From the NCBI GenBank assembly GCA_030737875.1, contig CM060910.1, positions 252,434,427 to 252,498,426 of the forward strand: a stretch of DNA of 64,000 bases, written 5' to 3'. Source of the stretch: Allium sativum. Taxonomy: Eukaryota > Streptophyta > Magnoliopsida > Asparagales > Amaryllidaceae. Positions 1 through 12,600 of this stretch are shown piece by piece (within the stretch, counting starts at the first letter, position 1; each line of letters opens with the position of its first letter). Position numbers and translations under genes: made by a program. The notes under the pieces are model-generated. The model did no database searches. It was not told the origin of the DNA and was given only the letters and a program-made list of their open reading frames with translations.

Positions 1-1031
1 GTAGAGAAGAAACATGCTAATATATCACAACAGCTATATTTGATGACATATTATAGCCCTTAACGACAAAAATGATACTTTCACATCGATCCAGCCTACG
101 AAAGGCCTTGGTTGTGTTAGTTATCATGTCATAAGGCTACAATAGGTCTTAAAAACATTGTGCTATGTTAGGCTTATTATGAAAAGATTGAGGCACAAAT
201 ATTAATCATAAAGGAAAGCTCATTGATTTCACTCAATGATTCCCCTTTCGATATATTTGCACTTAAATCCTTTACACATAAGGTTAGTGATAATTCCCTG
301 TTAAATCAATTTGGGCACAACATGATTATCGAATCAAAAGTAAGTATGATTTCAATTTCCCCTTTCCATTTATTATGAATGTATTGCAACTGATGTGGAA
401 ATCTCCAATTTGATTTCAAAATTAGGGTTTTGCCTCTGAGAAATGAGTACAAGATTGTGGAAATGAGAAAAGTCCCCAAAAGTGTGACCCCTGGGGTCAT
501 ATTTATAGACAATTTAGGTCATCTTCGGTAGTAGTCCGGTAGAAAGCCCGCTTCCACTTCGAGCCTTTGGTATCGACCCGATTCAGGTTTTAGTAGCAGC
601 TCTTCGGTATCGACCCGCTTTAAGGGATCTTGGTTCCGACATGTTTGACTTTGGTTCTGTCTTCTTTGGCTTCGGCTCTGCTTCGGCTTCGGTATCCCAT
701 TGCTTGACTTTCTTGGTGTTGCCTTCATTCTTTCTCCTTTGTATTTGTCTTAGTAACACTGATTCTTGATACCGGCACCAAGCCGTTTGCTTCTTTGTAT
801 CAGTGCCGATATGCATATCTAGCCTTTGTTTCAGTGCCGATGACATATATGCTTAATCCTTGCTTTCTTCTTCTTTGTACTTCAGTATATGATGTATGTC
901 TTCTTGGCTTCTGATATCTCCCTTTTGCTTTTGGTTTCGGTTGACTCCTCTTCAGGCCCCTGCTTTGGTCGAAATCACTGCGACACCCCTTCACATTCTT
1001 TTGGTTTCGATATCAAATTTTGGTAGTAACA
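1..1031 (-). repeat. 3' LTR of the Tat element (partial)
   Basis: Base 1 aligns with about 25093 in the right LTR, so roughly 317 bp lie outside the window. The LTR ends at 1031 with GTAGTAACA, giving the TG start TGTTACTACC on the minus strand. It is rich in degenerate TCGGTATCG motifs. It lacks about 110 bp present in the right LTR (around 25.79-25.90 kb) and has a short extra stretch near 700-740. A minus-strand TATA box (TCTATAAAT, about 501-510) is conserved with the right LTR. Confidence 0.9.
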
Positions 1032-1044
1032 TTTGCCTCCCTAA
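1032..1044 (-). other. Polypurine tract of the Tat element
   Basis: Read on the minus strand this is TTAGGGAGGCAAA, directly abutting the TG of the 3' LTR. Its position and purine content fit the plus-strand primer of LTR retrotransposons. Confidence 0.75.
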
Positions 1045-1504
1045 TGAAGGGGTATTTCTGACTTTTCAAGTCAGCACTTTTGTTCCAGTTTTGAATATCT
1101 TCATTTGGAATCTTCCCTGTGTTTTCCCTGCATAAGATACAACAACTGATATTTTACGTTGGTCCTTTTATTTAGAGTAGGATGTATACAAAAACTTGCT
1201 CATATTATGTTAGGCATCATCCGGTCCTAAGCCCAGTGACAGATCAAACCTGCAAAAAGGATAATATGATTCACTATCTTATATATCATATGCTTAGGAA
1301 ATCCTCCCTGCATGAGGTGTGGGAAAGTGTGACCTTCCTTAGAAGGTTTCATCATGGAAATCCTACGATACCTACCCGAAGGTTGGTTAACAACCCTTTC
1401 CGAAAATAAGATAGTTAGTCTTGATTCCATATTTCATGCATGACAGTAGAAGTCCAGAAACCTGTTCCTATTTTACAGGAGATAAGAATCATAGTCTTGA
1501 GATC
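1045..1504 (-). other. Tat 3' untranslated region, non-repetitive part
   Basis: No coding similarity is seen on either strand. The position, between the polypurine tract and the 69-bp repeats, makes it 3' UTR of the host element. Confidence 0.55.
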
Positions 1505-2195
1505 TAGATTCGGGTATTATTAGAAGACCAACAAAATCCACTTTTGGCAATATGAGACCCAGATTCAGGTATTAATAATTAAAGGCCATAAATCATTATC
1601 TGATAATAATATAAATCCTGAAATTCAGATTTGGGTATTTAATAGAAGACCAGATATCCATATCTGGCAATAACAGAAGTCCCAAATCAAAACCCAGGTT
1701 CAGGTATTTAATAGAAGACCAGAAATTCACATCGAGTAGTAATAGATAGAAGACTTGAAACCCATTTTGGGTACTAGTGAAAGAAGACCAAAAATTCATA
1801 TCTGACAATAGACGGAAGACCCGAAACTCAGATTTGGGTATTAATGATAGAAGACCAGAAATCAATATTTGGCAATAATAGATGTCCCGAACCGAAACCC
1901 AGATTCAGGTACTTAATAAAAGACCAAAAATCTATATCTGGCGGTAATAAAAGTCCCGAACCGAAACCAGATTCGGGTATTTAATAGAAGACCAGATATC
2001 TATATTTGGCAATAATAGAAGTCCCGAGCTAAAATTCATATTCGGGTATTTAATAGAAGACCAGATATCCATATCTCGCAATAATAGAAGCCCTGAATCA
2101 AAACCCAAATTCAGGTATTTAATAGAAGGCCAGATATCCACATCTGGTATAATAGAAGCTCTGAATCGAAACCCAGATTCGGGTATATATAGTTT
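1505..2195 (-). repeat. 69-bp tandem repeat array in the Tat 3' UTR
   Basis: About ten degenerate units share a core of GGGTATTTAATAGAAGACC followed by AGATATCCATATCTGG-like sequence and AGAAGTCCCGAACC. The AGAAGACC core begins near 1643, 1712, 1783, 1848, 1916, 1985, 2054 and 2123, spacings of 65-71 bp. Arrays between pol and the 3' LTR are a known property of Tat elements and can seed satellite DNA. The array ends just before the insertion point of the nested 13.2-kb element. Confidence 0.85.
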
Positions 2196-2232
2196 TGGTG
2201 CCTATTCCAGGCTTATTCTTTAAAAGCAGAGG

Positions 2233-2237
2233 TTGTA
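2233..2237. repeat. Target-site duplication TTGTA, left copy
   Basis: TTGTA precedes the LTR start at 2238 and is repeated at 15444-15448 immediately after the other LTR end. It proves that both LTRs belong to one insertion. Confidence 0.93.
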
Positions 2238-5200
2238 TGTAATGGCCGTGGAATTTTCGACCCAGAAAATCAACATAAATACACTGTTAATTACTCGAGC
2301 ATCGAAAATACTGGGACATTGATAGAAAGAATTTAGAGGATGAGATAGAAAAGATAGAACTAATAGAATAGAAGAAGAAGAATACAAATGAATAGAATCA
2401 GAGTAAACACGAAACTCACAGCGGAAAAATAAAATGTATTATATAACATAACTTTGAAATACAAATCTGAATTTGTATATACATACCATTATCAGAGTAC
2501 AATACATCATATCAAAACGGAAATAATCTCTAACTAATTCACGGTGAAGCCTTCTGCTTCAAGCTCTTCCAAGTGAATCTGTAAAAGCCTGAAACACTTG
2601 ACTGCCAGTACAATTTTGGGCACCCGAGAGTTTAGGGAAAACAAAACAAAATAAACTCTGGGTTAGTCATGGGACTGGTGTGAGTAAATTCCAACCATAC
2701 TGTTTAACTTTTGAAAATCCTTTTGAAACAAAAGAATAGTAGTAAGACCAATCCACACATAAACATGGACGGTTTTTACCTTACTATAATCCAGAATACT
2801 TTGATATCAAAACCCAGTGATATTATAATAATGTCTACTCAATTAAATAATCAAGTAGCAGAACGCTTGCATCTCACGCTCCACATATATATAGTATATA
2901 ATCAAAAACCGCAAGGCGCTTATTGGAGAATGAATTCCAACAGACAAGGTATGGGAGCACCTTCCGAACAGTGTACTCTAGAGGGGATACACCTGGGTTC
3001 AACAAGAACGTCTTGCAACCCAGCCACACATGACCGACCACTCATTTAGCTTGAGTGTATCGAATATACTGCCACCCACGGTTGTTGGACATCCAACCGT
3101 AATCCGAAGATACAGAATCGAAAGGAAGTATAAATATGAATTTTCTCTAGATCGGTGACAATACACCCTGCTTAGGGATGACCAAACTAGCCATGTTGCC
3201 TAGCCCAACTTTTGTTACTTCCTGGTTGTGAGGCTAGAGGCTACGTCTATCTTCAGAACATCTGATCCCCATTCACTTTGAACGCCACATCGTCAAATCC
3301 ATAATCACATATTGACTACACAAATGCACACTGGGTGTAGAATAAAGAGAAGTTACCTTCTCCCCACCAACTTGGTATATTCGTAAAAATCAACGGCGTG
3401 ACCGTTGGAAATACTCTGTCAGACACTCGTCCATACAAGTTTTCCTGGGACTGGACAAACAAAAACACCATTATAGAACTGGACGACCCTTGCATTTAAC
3501 TCTGTCTTCAATTATCTTCCGCATATCTAATTGCAGCGCTTATGTCTATACGGGGTGGTTTCTGGACAATATATCCAACCGGTCTCTCCGTATTGACAAC
3601 GATGGTCAAAACACTTCGATGGTCGGTTATTTAACCATCGAAGTAAAACAACGTCCATTCAAATATACAACGACCATTTTTATTTATCGTTCACTTTTAT
3701 TTTTCAAATTCCCATATCTTATTAAATATTCCTCAAACCCTATTTTAGCCCTTTTACACTTGTTGGAAAACATTTCCATTTATTATAACTCTTATTCTCT
3801 TATGTTCCAAAAAATGTACGTTCTTACGTTCAAAACATTTTCCATTCTTTTCACGTTCGTTATTTTCTACACTTGCATAATATATTCTAACTATATGGGA
3901 AAAATACTTCCCATTTGATTTTAAACATTTTAATCTGCCAAGCGTTCACTTTAAAACATTATTCACTTTAAAATGTGAATAACATTTCTATTATAGAAAT
4001 CTAAACACCTTTATCAAATAATTCATTATTCAAGTGATAAATACCGTTATCTTGTTTACCGAAATATCTTTCATAATTTATATTCTCATTCCTCTTTATA
4101 AACTATATTTCTAAGTCAACTTATTGTTGGATCAATATATAGGTTATAACCAAATATTGATTTCATATCCTATAATAAATCGTTGGTTTAAACCAAATAT
4201 TAACTATCCTATCAGATTATAAAAATAATCCATTCGACATCGTCGAATTATGGTTTCAAATCCTAATAGTGTGACTTAGTTCTAATTATATTCCAAACAT
4301 CGAAATGATGTTATCGTTTTCTGAAACGATTTTCTAATTCTCTTTCTAACACATTCTCATATTTTCTTTGAACCAACGTCATTACTTCACTTTAGACTAA
4401 GTGGATTTCAAACCCAACTATTATCATTCTCTAGGAAATGCTGCTATATATAAAAATCACGCTTAAGTTTGGTTAACAGCGTTAATTTATCGTTACAGTT
4501 CAAAAACTTGTCATACGCTGTAATATCTCTTTTATAACTAATCTTGACATAACAGTCACGCTTAAGCCTAGTCAACAGCGTTATTTTATCGCTATAGTTC
4601 TAAGACTTGCGATACGCTGCCATATTCCCTTTATACTAATCTTCACATCTCTTTCCGTTACACACTGATATCGCTCCTCGATAATAGTGAAGCCGTTCAA
4701 GTTGGGGTATTTTATTTACCTCTCAAACCTTGATCGACAATGTTCTTACCTTAGAACAAATATAAGTCTGTACTCTAATCCCTCATTCCTTATAATATCT
4801 ATCAACCGTATTTTCTTGTTTAATTTGAACTATGGTTTTATAATACCATATCCTTACTTTGAAATCTCTGTTGTTTATGATTATTTATATTAAACATTAA
4901 TTCTCCGCTTTCTCCATTCCACGGTTCTATTTATAACTTCTTAAATTACAAGGGTAATTAAATGTCATAAATTTTGATTAATTTATTTCTAAACTGTTTT
5001 CATTAGATTAATTAAAGACCAATTAATCTAATAATCATTTTCCCAAGTAACAGTTGATTAAATCAACTTCATTTCATCAGTAAATTCGTTAACTGATCTT
5101 AATTAGATTAATATATTTAATCTAATAATATTTCTTAACTTTTTGCTTTAAAATAATTATCCAAATTATTCACTCGCAGGATAATTATATCTTAATAACT

Positions 5201-8020
5201 TATTTAAATGTCAAATATTCGTTTATATTTACTTTATAAAACGAACTCTAAAATACTGGTTTATAATAGAACTTCTACTATAAATTTAAATCTTCTGTTT
5301 AATTATAAAAATATAATTTTCATAATTAACTTCGTTGATTTGCCTGACGGCGAATCAACTCCTTAACAAAACGATGGTTTTACGGTCGACTGTTATCACT
5401 TTCTTAATCGATATCGTTTATTGATTTATCGAAACAAATGTTGAATTTTCGTTCAACATCAATACTCACATGGGGTTTTAAATATAATTCGGGTTCAAAC
5501 AGTGCATATAAAAACAAACAGTTCATATAAATATTGATGAATCCGGTTGGATTCCTCCAACTGGTTTCCCGCATCCACAGATGTTAGTCAACACAATTAA
5601 CACTAATTTCATACTGGGAATATTATAATGGGGGAAATCAGTATCCAACTGGTGATGTGTACATATGCAACAATATATAATATTCAACCAATTTAATTGT
5701 AATCTACCTAATCGACCATCACACGAAATTCAAACAACATTAAAATATAATTATAATATTTTAAAATAGATCAGAGTTAGTGATTTTACTCACATTTTGC
5801 GCGTTAACCGTTAAATAACGATTAGCGTCAGTAGGCTGGATCTGTCATTTAATTCTGCCATCGTCGACTTCTTCTTGTGTTATCGGAACTACGCCTACCC
5901 ATTCCTGCTGCCTTTTCCTTCTCGGTCCAACGTTACATAATTCTAGTATATTTATATTTCCATTTAAAAACTCTGCATTGTCCTTTCCTCTCTTTCTTCT
6001 GCCATGTTATACTTCCTGTAGCTTGCATGAGTCCTCCACCGTAATTACAACACGCCTGCCCCTTCACCACACATGATACCCTCAGCAACATTAAACCCAT
6101 ATGAAGCTTTATTAGCACCTTACTTGCTCCGCCTCGATTCCACCTGACTTCCACAGATCTACACCACGTTCAACCATGTGCCAATGTCGACCTCCCATCA
6201 TATTAGAGCTCGCCTGCTCTTCAACGCCAAAAGAAAACTCATGTTTTAGCCTACAGCGCTCATCCTCCCTGCTTCTCTTTCTACCCAACGCCATAAAATT
6301 CCACACGTGCTTCACCACTTAATCATTACTCCCCCCTCAAAACGTTAATTTCCATCCTACTAGTCATCTTACTACACAACATGCGTGAAGGCCCCCATGC
6401 AACCCACCTGTTATCCGCGCCAAACATGCATGCGCAGCACCCCAATTTCATGCAAAACCGCTTATGCCAAACAACATCCGCAACTTCTGTTAGCCCACCC
6501 TCCGGCAAATGTTTTGAACCACCAACAATGAGCTGCTCGTTCTAGTCTTGCTCTTTTTCCTACCATTTCACTACCTTACGCTTGTAATTACAACTCGATC
6601 ACTGGGATGACTACATGGTTTCAGACTGACTTTTCTATTTTGGGTTTTCGTTTGGAGCTTTCCGCCATTAAAGTACACGGCATGTGCTTTCACTCCTGAG
6701 ATAAAATCCGATGCCTCATCATGTTTTTATACTCCCTGAAAGCTTAACCACGAAGTAAAGGAGGTCCTGGAATTCAGGTTCTTAGGTACTGTATTGTTTG
6801 TGTTTTCACTTCGTAAGTCACTGTTTTGAAAGTACATAGTGGAGTGGTTCTTTGGCATTTGAAAGGTAGGTCAGCTAATGCATTAGGTATGGCAAATGTA
6901 TGGCCTGCATTTAGGATAGGTAACTATTCCTTTATGTATTTGCGTTTTTGTTTCCGGAAAGGGACAGAGTTTTGCATCATATATATAAAAATGAAGTACG
7001 TCCAGTCAGCGTTGCACATGGTGGATTACTTCTATGAAGATAAGATGAATAGGGAAGAGAACATGTCCTACGTTGCATAGGTATACCACTTGAAAGGGAC
7101 GTGCGTGTGCTATATTTCTTAAAGATTAAGTTTTAGAGGTAGGTTATGTGTTTGATTTAATTCTCATGTGTTGTCTGCGTCTTTTCATACATAGGGTATG
7201 GGTCTTTTATACAAAGGGTATTGTTGCTTAAATTTGAAAGTATGGTCTGCATATCTACTATCTTCTTAGAGAATATGTCAGGTCTGGGTTTTCTTCAATA
7301 CGAAGGATTCCGGTAACTTTCGAATGAAGGTTTGTCCATTTCAAATACTTTATCTATTGTTGTTGTTTTATGGGGTGTCAACTTGTAAGTAATTCAGTAT
7401 ATTTTCCGATTGCTATGGACAAAAATAAAAATGCAGTCATGACCAGCGAGGTGCCATGATCCTAAAAATATAATAATATTGGTAGGTTGACTCATATTTT
7501 GAAACCCGAAAATATCGATATAGGGTGCGAAATACTCCAAATAAAAAGTTGCTTATTTAATTTATTAAAAATATCAGTAAAATTCTAAAAATTAAATTAT
7601 CACTATGTCTCAAAAGAAGCCTGTCCAAGTTTGAATCCGATATCTAGTTATTTCAACTAAACCATTACGGTCGATAAACGATTCTATAGCGACTTTCTTA
7701 ATATTTGATTTGGACATATCTTGCAGTATATAATCCGAAATCTCGATTTTTCACTCCTGTTAGAAAGATACAGTTCAACAGATTCCAACGCTTCTTGTTT
7801 CGAAAAAATCTGACTAATAACGAGTCCTGTACACTCAGTTGAAGTTCAGAACGTTAAATTACGAACTGCCACGATATTACGGGCTCGATTATACTTAATA
7901 TATATTTTTATACGTTCAACTTCGTTTTAATTAATATATAAATCCACTTTTACTACGAATTCAATATTTAAACTGATTTAAATATTCAAATACAAACCGA
8001 TAAAAATGCGGGACGTTACA
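2238..8020 (-). repeat. 3' LTR of the 13.2-kb LARD element
   Basis: It matches 9655-15443 almost throughout, at roughly 96-97% by eye, except for its first 85 bp or so (2238-2322). There it shares only the terminal TGTAA.GGCC and scattered short matches with the other LTR. It contains no gene. Open frames in it (for example 2711-3049 and 3490-3918, plus strand) have no family similarity, and the second is broken in the sister LTR. Confidence 0.93.
4457..4654 (-). repeat. Two-copy 99-bp tandem repeat within the LARD LTR
   Basis: TCACGCTTAAG begins at 4457 and again at 4556. Both units continue with a GTTAACAGCGTTA-like stretch, ATCGTTACAGTTC-like sequence and CATACGCTG. The same pair occurs in the other LTR at 11883-12080, so the duplication predates the insertion. 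Confidence 0.8.
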
Positions 8021-8038
8021 TTCCTTCCCCCTTAAAAG
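8021..8038 (-). other. Polypurine tract of the LARD element
   Basis: Minus-strand CTTTTAAGGGGGAAGGAA abuts the TGTAACGTCCC start of the 3' LTR. Just upstream on the same strand is GGGGACGAAATT, as at pol ends in Tekay/Del elements. Confidence 0.88.
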
Positions 8039-9640
8039 AATTTCGTCCCCGAAATTACTAAGGTAGAAAAATGCTACAATATCTATTATAATCAAGTTAA
8101 AAATCTTTTTGGTTTACTTCATAATTTTAGTTTCAACTGAACTGAATAATTCTATTAAAATATTAATTTCTTCTTATTAACGAATACTTTCAGAATTTCT
8201 AAAAATTTCCTAACGGCTTAAATTTTCAAAGAACTTCGCCAGCATCTCCTCTGCACGGCTCAATCGGTACTACTACAACTTGCCACTCTGGGCCTTCTCC
8301 AATTCAACAGAAAATCAAACAGCCAGGCGACTTGCCAGACAAACCCATAAAAATCTCATAATCGGAGAAAGTACAAACATGTACCCTTTTGGTTGGGCAT
8401 CCAAGTCTAACTCTTCCATCTGATATTCCATCAGCATATATCCAATCATCCTTGGTTGATTTCTCATCAGTCCATTCTCACCAATCTTTTGCTTTTACTA
8501 AGCCAACTTACTATTTCAGCTCCATTTCCATTATCAATTCCAACTCTTAACCTTGTTAAGTTCTGTTACGACATTCCATTTACTGATTTATTTCTCAAGT
8601 CAGTTATATTCATCTCCAAATTTGATTCTTATTCTCCAAGAATAAATTCAATTTAATAACTCGAATCTCCAATATTTCTCCTTTACAATTTCCATTTTGG
8701 ATCATTCCAAATTCAGTTCAATTTTGTTCATATTAATTTAAGTTCCACTTTTACCGTATTTACTCCATAAGTTAAATCTTTATTTCAGAATTCAAATTCC
8801 TGGGATTTATTTCAAATCAGTTTGAAATATATATATATTTGCATATAAAAATGGTAATTCAAAATATTTGAATTTCTGACAACTTGTTTCCACACAATAA
8901 TTCAAAACAAAAATTTTGGTAGTAATCCGTCACTTAGAGCCTCGAAAATGACACTGATGATGTGGCCAACATCATCAGAATTATTTTCCAGTGATCGAAG
9001 TAAGTTCAATACTATATCACTTTCAAAAATTCATTTTAAAACACTTCCATTTAGAATTTACTTCAAAATACCTTTCACAGCACTTGGAAAACAATTTCAA
9101 ATCTCCCAGGATTTTCAAATTCCCATATATTTAATCCAAACATTATTTCCAACTCTTTTCCAAGTTTCTAGAGTTTTATTTAAATTTTGGTTTTAAATTC
9201 AGATTCAGTTCATCTGATTTTACATATTATACTTATATAATATTTCGATGGTTATTTATATAACCAACTCACTTATAAATCTTATCCGATCATAATAACG
9301 ATCAACACATCCAATATACTATAATAATCTCAAGATATATACTTCTTTTATCTCAAAATATATTTTTGGGTAAAATTATTTCTTTTACCCTCTTTTCAAA
9401 ACATATTGTGTCGGATTACTCTGTTCAAGAGTTTAGAAATACTTATCGACACAGTTTGCATTACTGTTTCGACCAGAATTCATAAACCACTCGACTGACC
9501 AGTCAACACAATATAAAACAGTTTTCTTATTAATTTACAAATATGCGCTCATATATATGCACTCAAACTCAATCTAGGGTGTTACTAACCCTATCTTTAC
9601 TGAGTCACGCCACAGAGCCAAGGTAATCACTTAACCTTTA
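8039..9640 (-). other. Non-coding internal region of the LARD element
   Basis: About 1.6 kb of AT-rich sequence contains no gag, protease, RT or integrase motif on either strand. The only open frames are short and pyrimidine-rich (for example 8456-8656 and 8948-9196, plus strand) and match no family known to me. Next to the primer site it keeps a leader resembling Tekay elements (CTTGGCTCTGTGGCGTGACT on the minus strand). Confidence 0.75.
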
Positions 9641-9652
9641 GCTCTGATACCA
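9641..9652 (-). other. Primer-binding site, initiator tRNA-Met
   Basis: Minus-strand TGGTATCAGAGC is the standard plant primer site complementary to the 3' end of initiator tRNA-Met. It lies two bases inside the 5' LTR end (ACA at 9655-9657 on the complement) and fixes the element's orientation. Confidence 0.93.
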
Positions 9653-9654
9653 AC

Positions 9655-12600
9655 TGTAAAGGCCCAAAAATCCATACTAATTTGAGCTGACTAATATACT
9701 ACACATTCAACTCAAAGTGCACGAAAATTCAGATCTTTAATAGAAAGAAATAAGAGGATGAGATTGAAAAGAAAGAACTAATAGAATAGAAGAAGAAGAA
9801 TACAAATGAATAGAATCAGAGTAAACACGAAACTCACAGCGGAACAATAAAATGTATTATATAACATAACTTTGAAATACAAATCTGAATTTGTATATAC
9901 ATACCATTATCAGAGTACAATACATCATATCACAACGGAAATAATCTCTATCTAATTCATGGTGAAGTCTTCTGCTTCCAGCTCTTCCAAGTGAATCTGT
10001 AAAAACCTGAAACACTTGACTGCCCGTACAATTTTAGGCACCCAAGAGTTTAGGGAAAACAAAACAAAATAAACTCTGGGTCAGTCAAGGGACTGGTGTG
10101 AGTAAATTCCAACCATACTGTTTAACTTTTGAAAATCCTTTTGAAACAAAAGAATAGTTGTAAGACCAGCCCACACATAAACATGGACGGTTTTTACCTT
10201 ACTATAATCGAGAATACTTTGATATCAAAACCCAGTGATATTATAATAATGTCTACTCAATTAAATAATCAAGTAGCAGAACGCTTGCATCTCACTCTCC
10301 ACATATATATAGTATATAATCAAAAACCGCAGGGTGCTTATTGGAGAATGAATTCCAACAGACAAGGTATAGGAGCACCTTCCGAACAGTGTACTCTAGA
10401 GGGGATACACCTGGGTTCAACAAGAACGTCTTGCAACCTGGCCACATTTGACCGACCACTCATTTAGCTTGAGTGTATCGAATATACTGCCACCCACGGT
10501 TGTTGGCCATCCAACCGTAATCCGAAGATACAGAATCGAAAGGAAGTATAAATATGAATTTTCTCTAGATCGGTGACAATTCACCCTGCTTGGGGATGAT
10601 CCAACTAGCCATGTTGCCTAGCCCAACTTTTATTACTTCCTGGTTGTGAGGCTAGAGGCTACGTCTATCTTCAGAACATTTGATCACCATTCACTTTGAA
10701 TGCCACATCGTCAAATCCGTAATCACATATTGATTACAAAAATGCACACTGGGTGTAGAATAAAGAGAAGTTGCCTTCTCCCCACCAACTTGGTATATTC
10801 GTAAAAATCAACGGCGTGACCGTTGGAAATACTCTGTCAGACACTCGTCCATACAAGTTGTCCTGGGACTGGACAATCAAAAACACCATTATAGAACCGG
10901 ACGACCCTTGCATTTAACTATGTCTTCAATTATCTTCCGCATATCTAATTCGCAGCGCTTATGTCTATACGGGGTGGTTTCTGGACAATATTTCCAACCG
11001 GTGTCTCCGTATTGACAACGATGGTCAAAACACTTCGATGGTCGGTTATTTAACCATCGAAGTAAAACAACATCCATTCTAATATACAACAACCATTTTT
11101 ATTTATCGTTCACTTTTATTTTTCAAATTCCCATATCTTATTAAATATTCCTCAAATCTTGTTTTAGCCCTTTTACACTTCTTGGAAAACATTTCCAGTT
11201 ATTATAACTCTTATTCTCTTATGCTCCAGAAAATGTACGTTCTTACGTTCGAAACATTTTCCATTCTTTTCACGTTCGTTATTTCCTACACTTGGATAAT
11301 ATATTCTAACTATATGGGAAAAATACTTCCCATTTCATTTTAAACATTTTAATCTGCCAAGCGTTCACTTTAAAACATTATTCACTTTAAAATGTGAATA
11401 TCATTTCTATTATAGAAATTTGAACACCTTTATCAAATAATTCATTATTCAAGTGATAAATACCGTTATCTTGTTTACCGAAATCTCTTTCATAATTTAT
11501 ATTCTCATTCCTCTTTATAAACTCTATTTCTAAGTCAACTTATTATTGGATCAATATCTTGGTTATAACTAAATATTGATTTCATATCCTATTATAATTC
11601 GTTGGTTTAAACTAAATATTAACTATCCTATCAGATTATACTTCCTAAAAATAATCCATTCTACATCGTCGATTTATGGTTTCAAATGCTAATAGTGTGA
11701 CTTAGTTCTAATTATATTCCAAACATCGAAATGATGTTATCGTTTTCTGAAACGATTTTCTAATTCTCTTTCTAACTCATTCTCATATTTTCTTTGAACC
11801 AACGTCGTTACTTCACTTTAGACTAAGTGGATTTCAAACCCAACTATTATCATTCTCTAGGAAGTGCTGCTATATATAAAAATCACGCTTAAGTTTGGTT
11901 AACAACGTTAATTTATCGTTACAGTTCAAAAACTTGTCATACGCTGTAATATCTCTTTTATAACTAATCTTGACATAACAGTCACGCTTAAGCCTAGTCA
12001 ACAACGTTATTTTATCGCTATAGTTCTAAGACTTGCGATACGCTGCCGTATTCCCTTTATACTAATCTTGACATCTCTTTCCGTTACACACTGATATCGT
12101 TCCTCGATAATAGTGAAGCCGTTCAAGTTGGGGTATTTTATTTACCTCTCAGACCTTGATCGACAACGTTCTTACCTTAGAACAAATATAAGTCTGTACT
12201 CTAATCCCTCATTCCTTATAATATCTATCAACCGTATTTTCTTGTTTAATTTGAACTATGGTTTTATAATACCATATCCTTACTTTGAAATCTCTGTTGT
12301 TTATGATTATTTGTATTAAACATTAATTCTTCGCTTTCTCCATTCACAGTTCTATTTATAACTTCTTAAATTACAAGGGTAATTAAATGTCATAAATTTT
12401 GATTAATTTATTTCTAAACTGTTTTCATTAGATTAATTAAAGACCAATTAATCTAATAATCATTTTCCCAAGTAACAGTTGATTAAATCAACTTCATTTC
12501 ATCAGTAAATTCGTTAACTGATCTTAATTAGATTAATATATTTAATCTAATAATATTTCTTAACTTTTTGCTTTAAAATAATTGTCCAAATTATTCACTT

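Noticed and set aside
1505..2195. Regular 69-bp repeats, considered as CRISPR
   Set aside because: Repeats are degenerate and contiguous without unique spacers, no cas genes are present and the DNA is plant.
2711..3049. A 112-codon plus-strand frame, also open at 10129-10467
   Set aside because: It is antisense to the LARD element and kept in both copies only because the LTRs are recent duplicates. It has no recognisable domain and low-complexity ends.
3490..3918. A 142-codon plus-strand frame
   Set aside because: It is open only in the left LTR; the corresponding right-LTR sequence is interrupted. Composition is AT-rich hydrophobic, as expected by chance.
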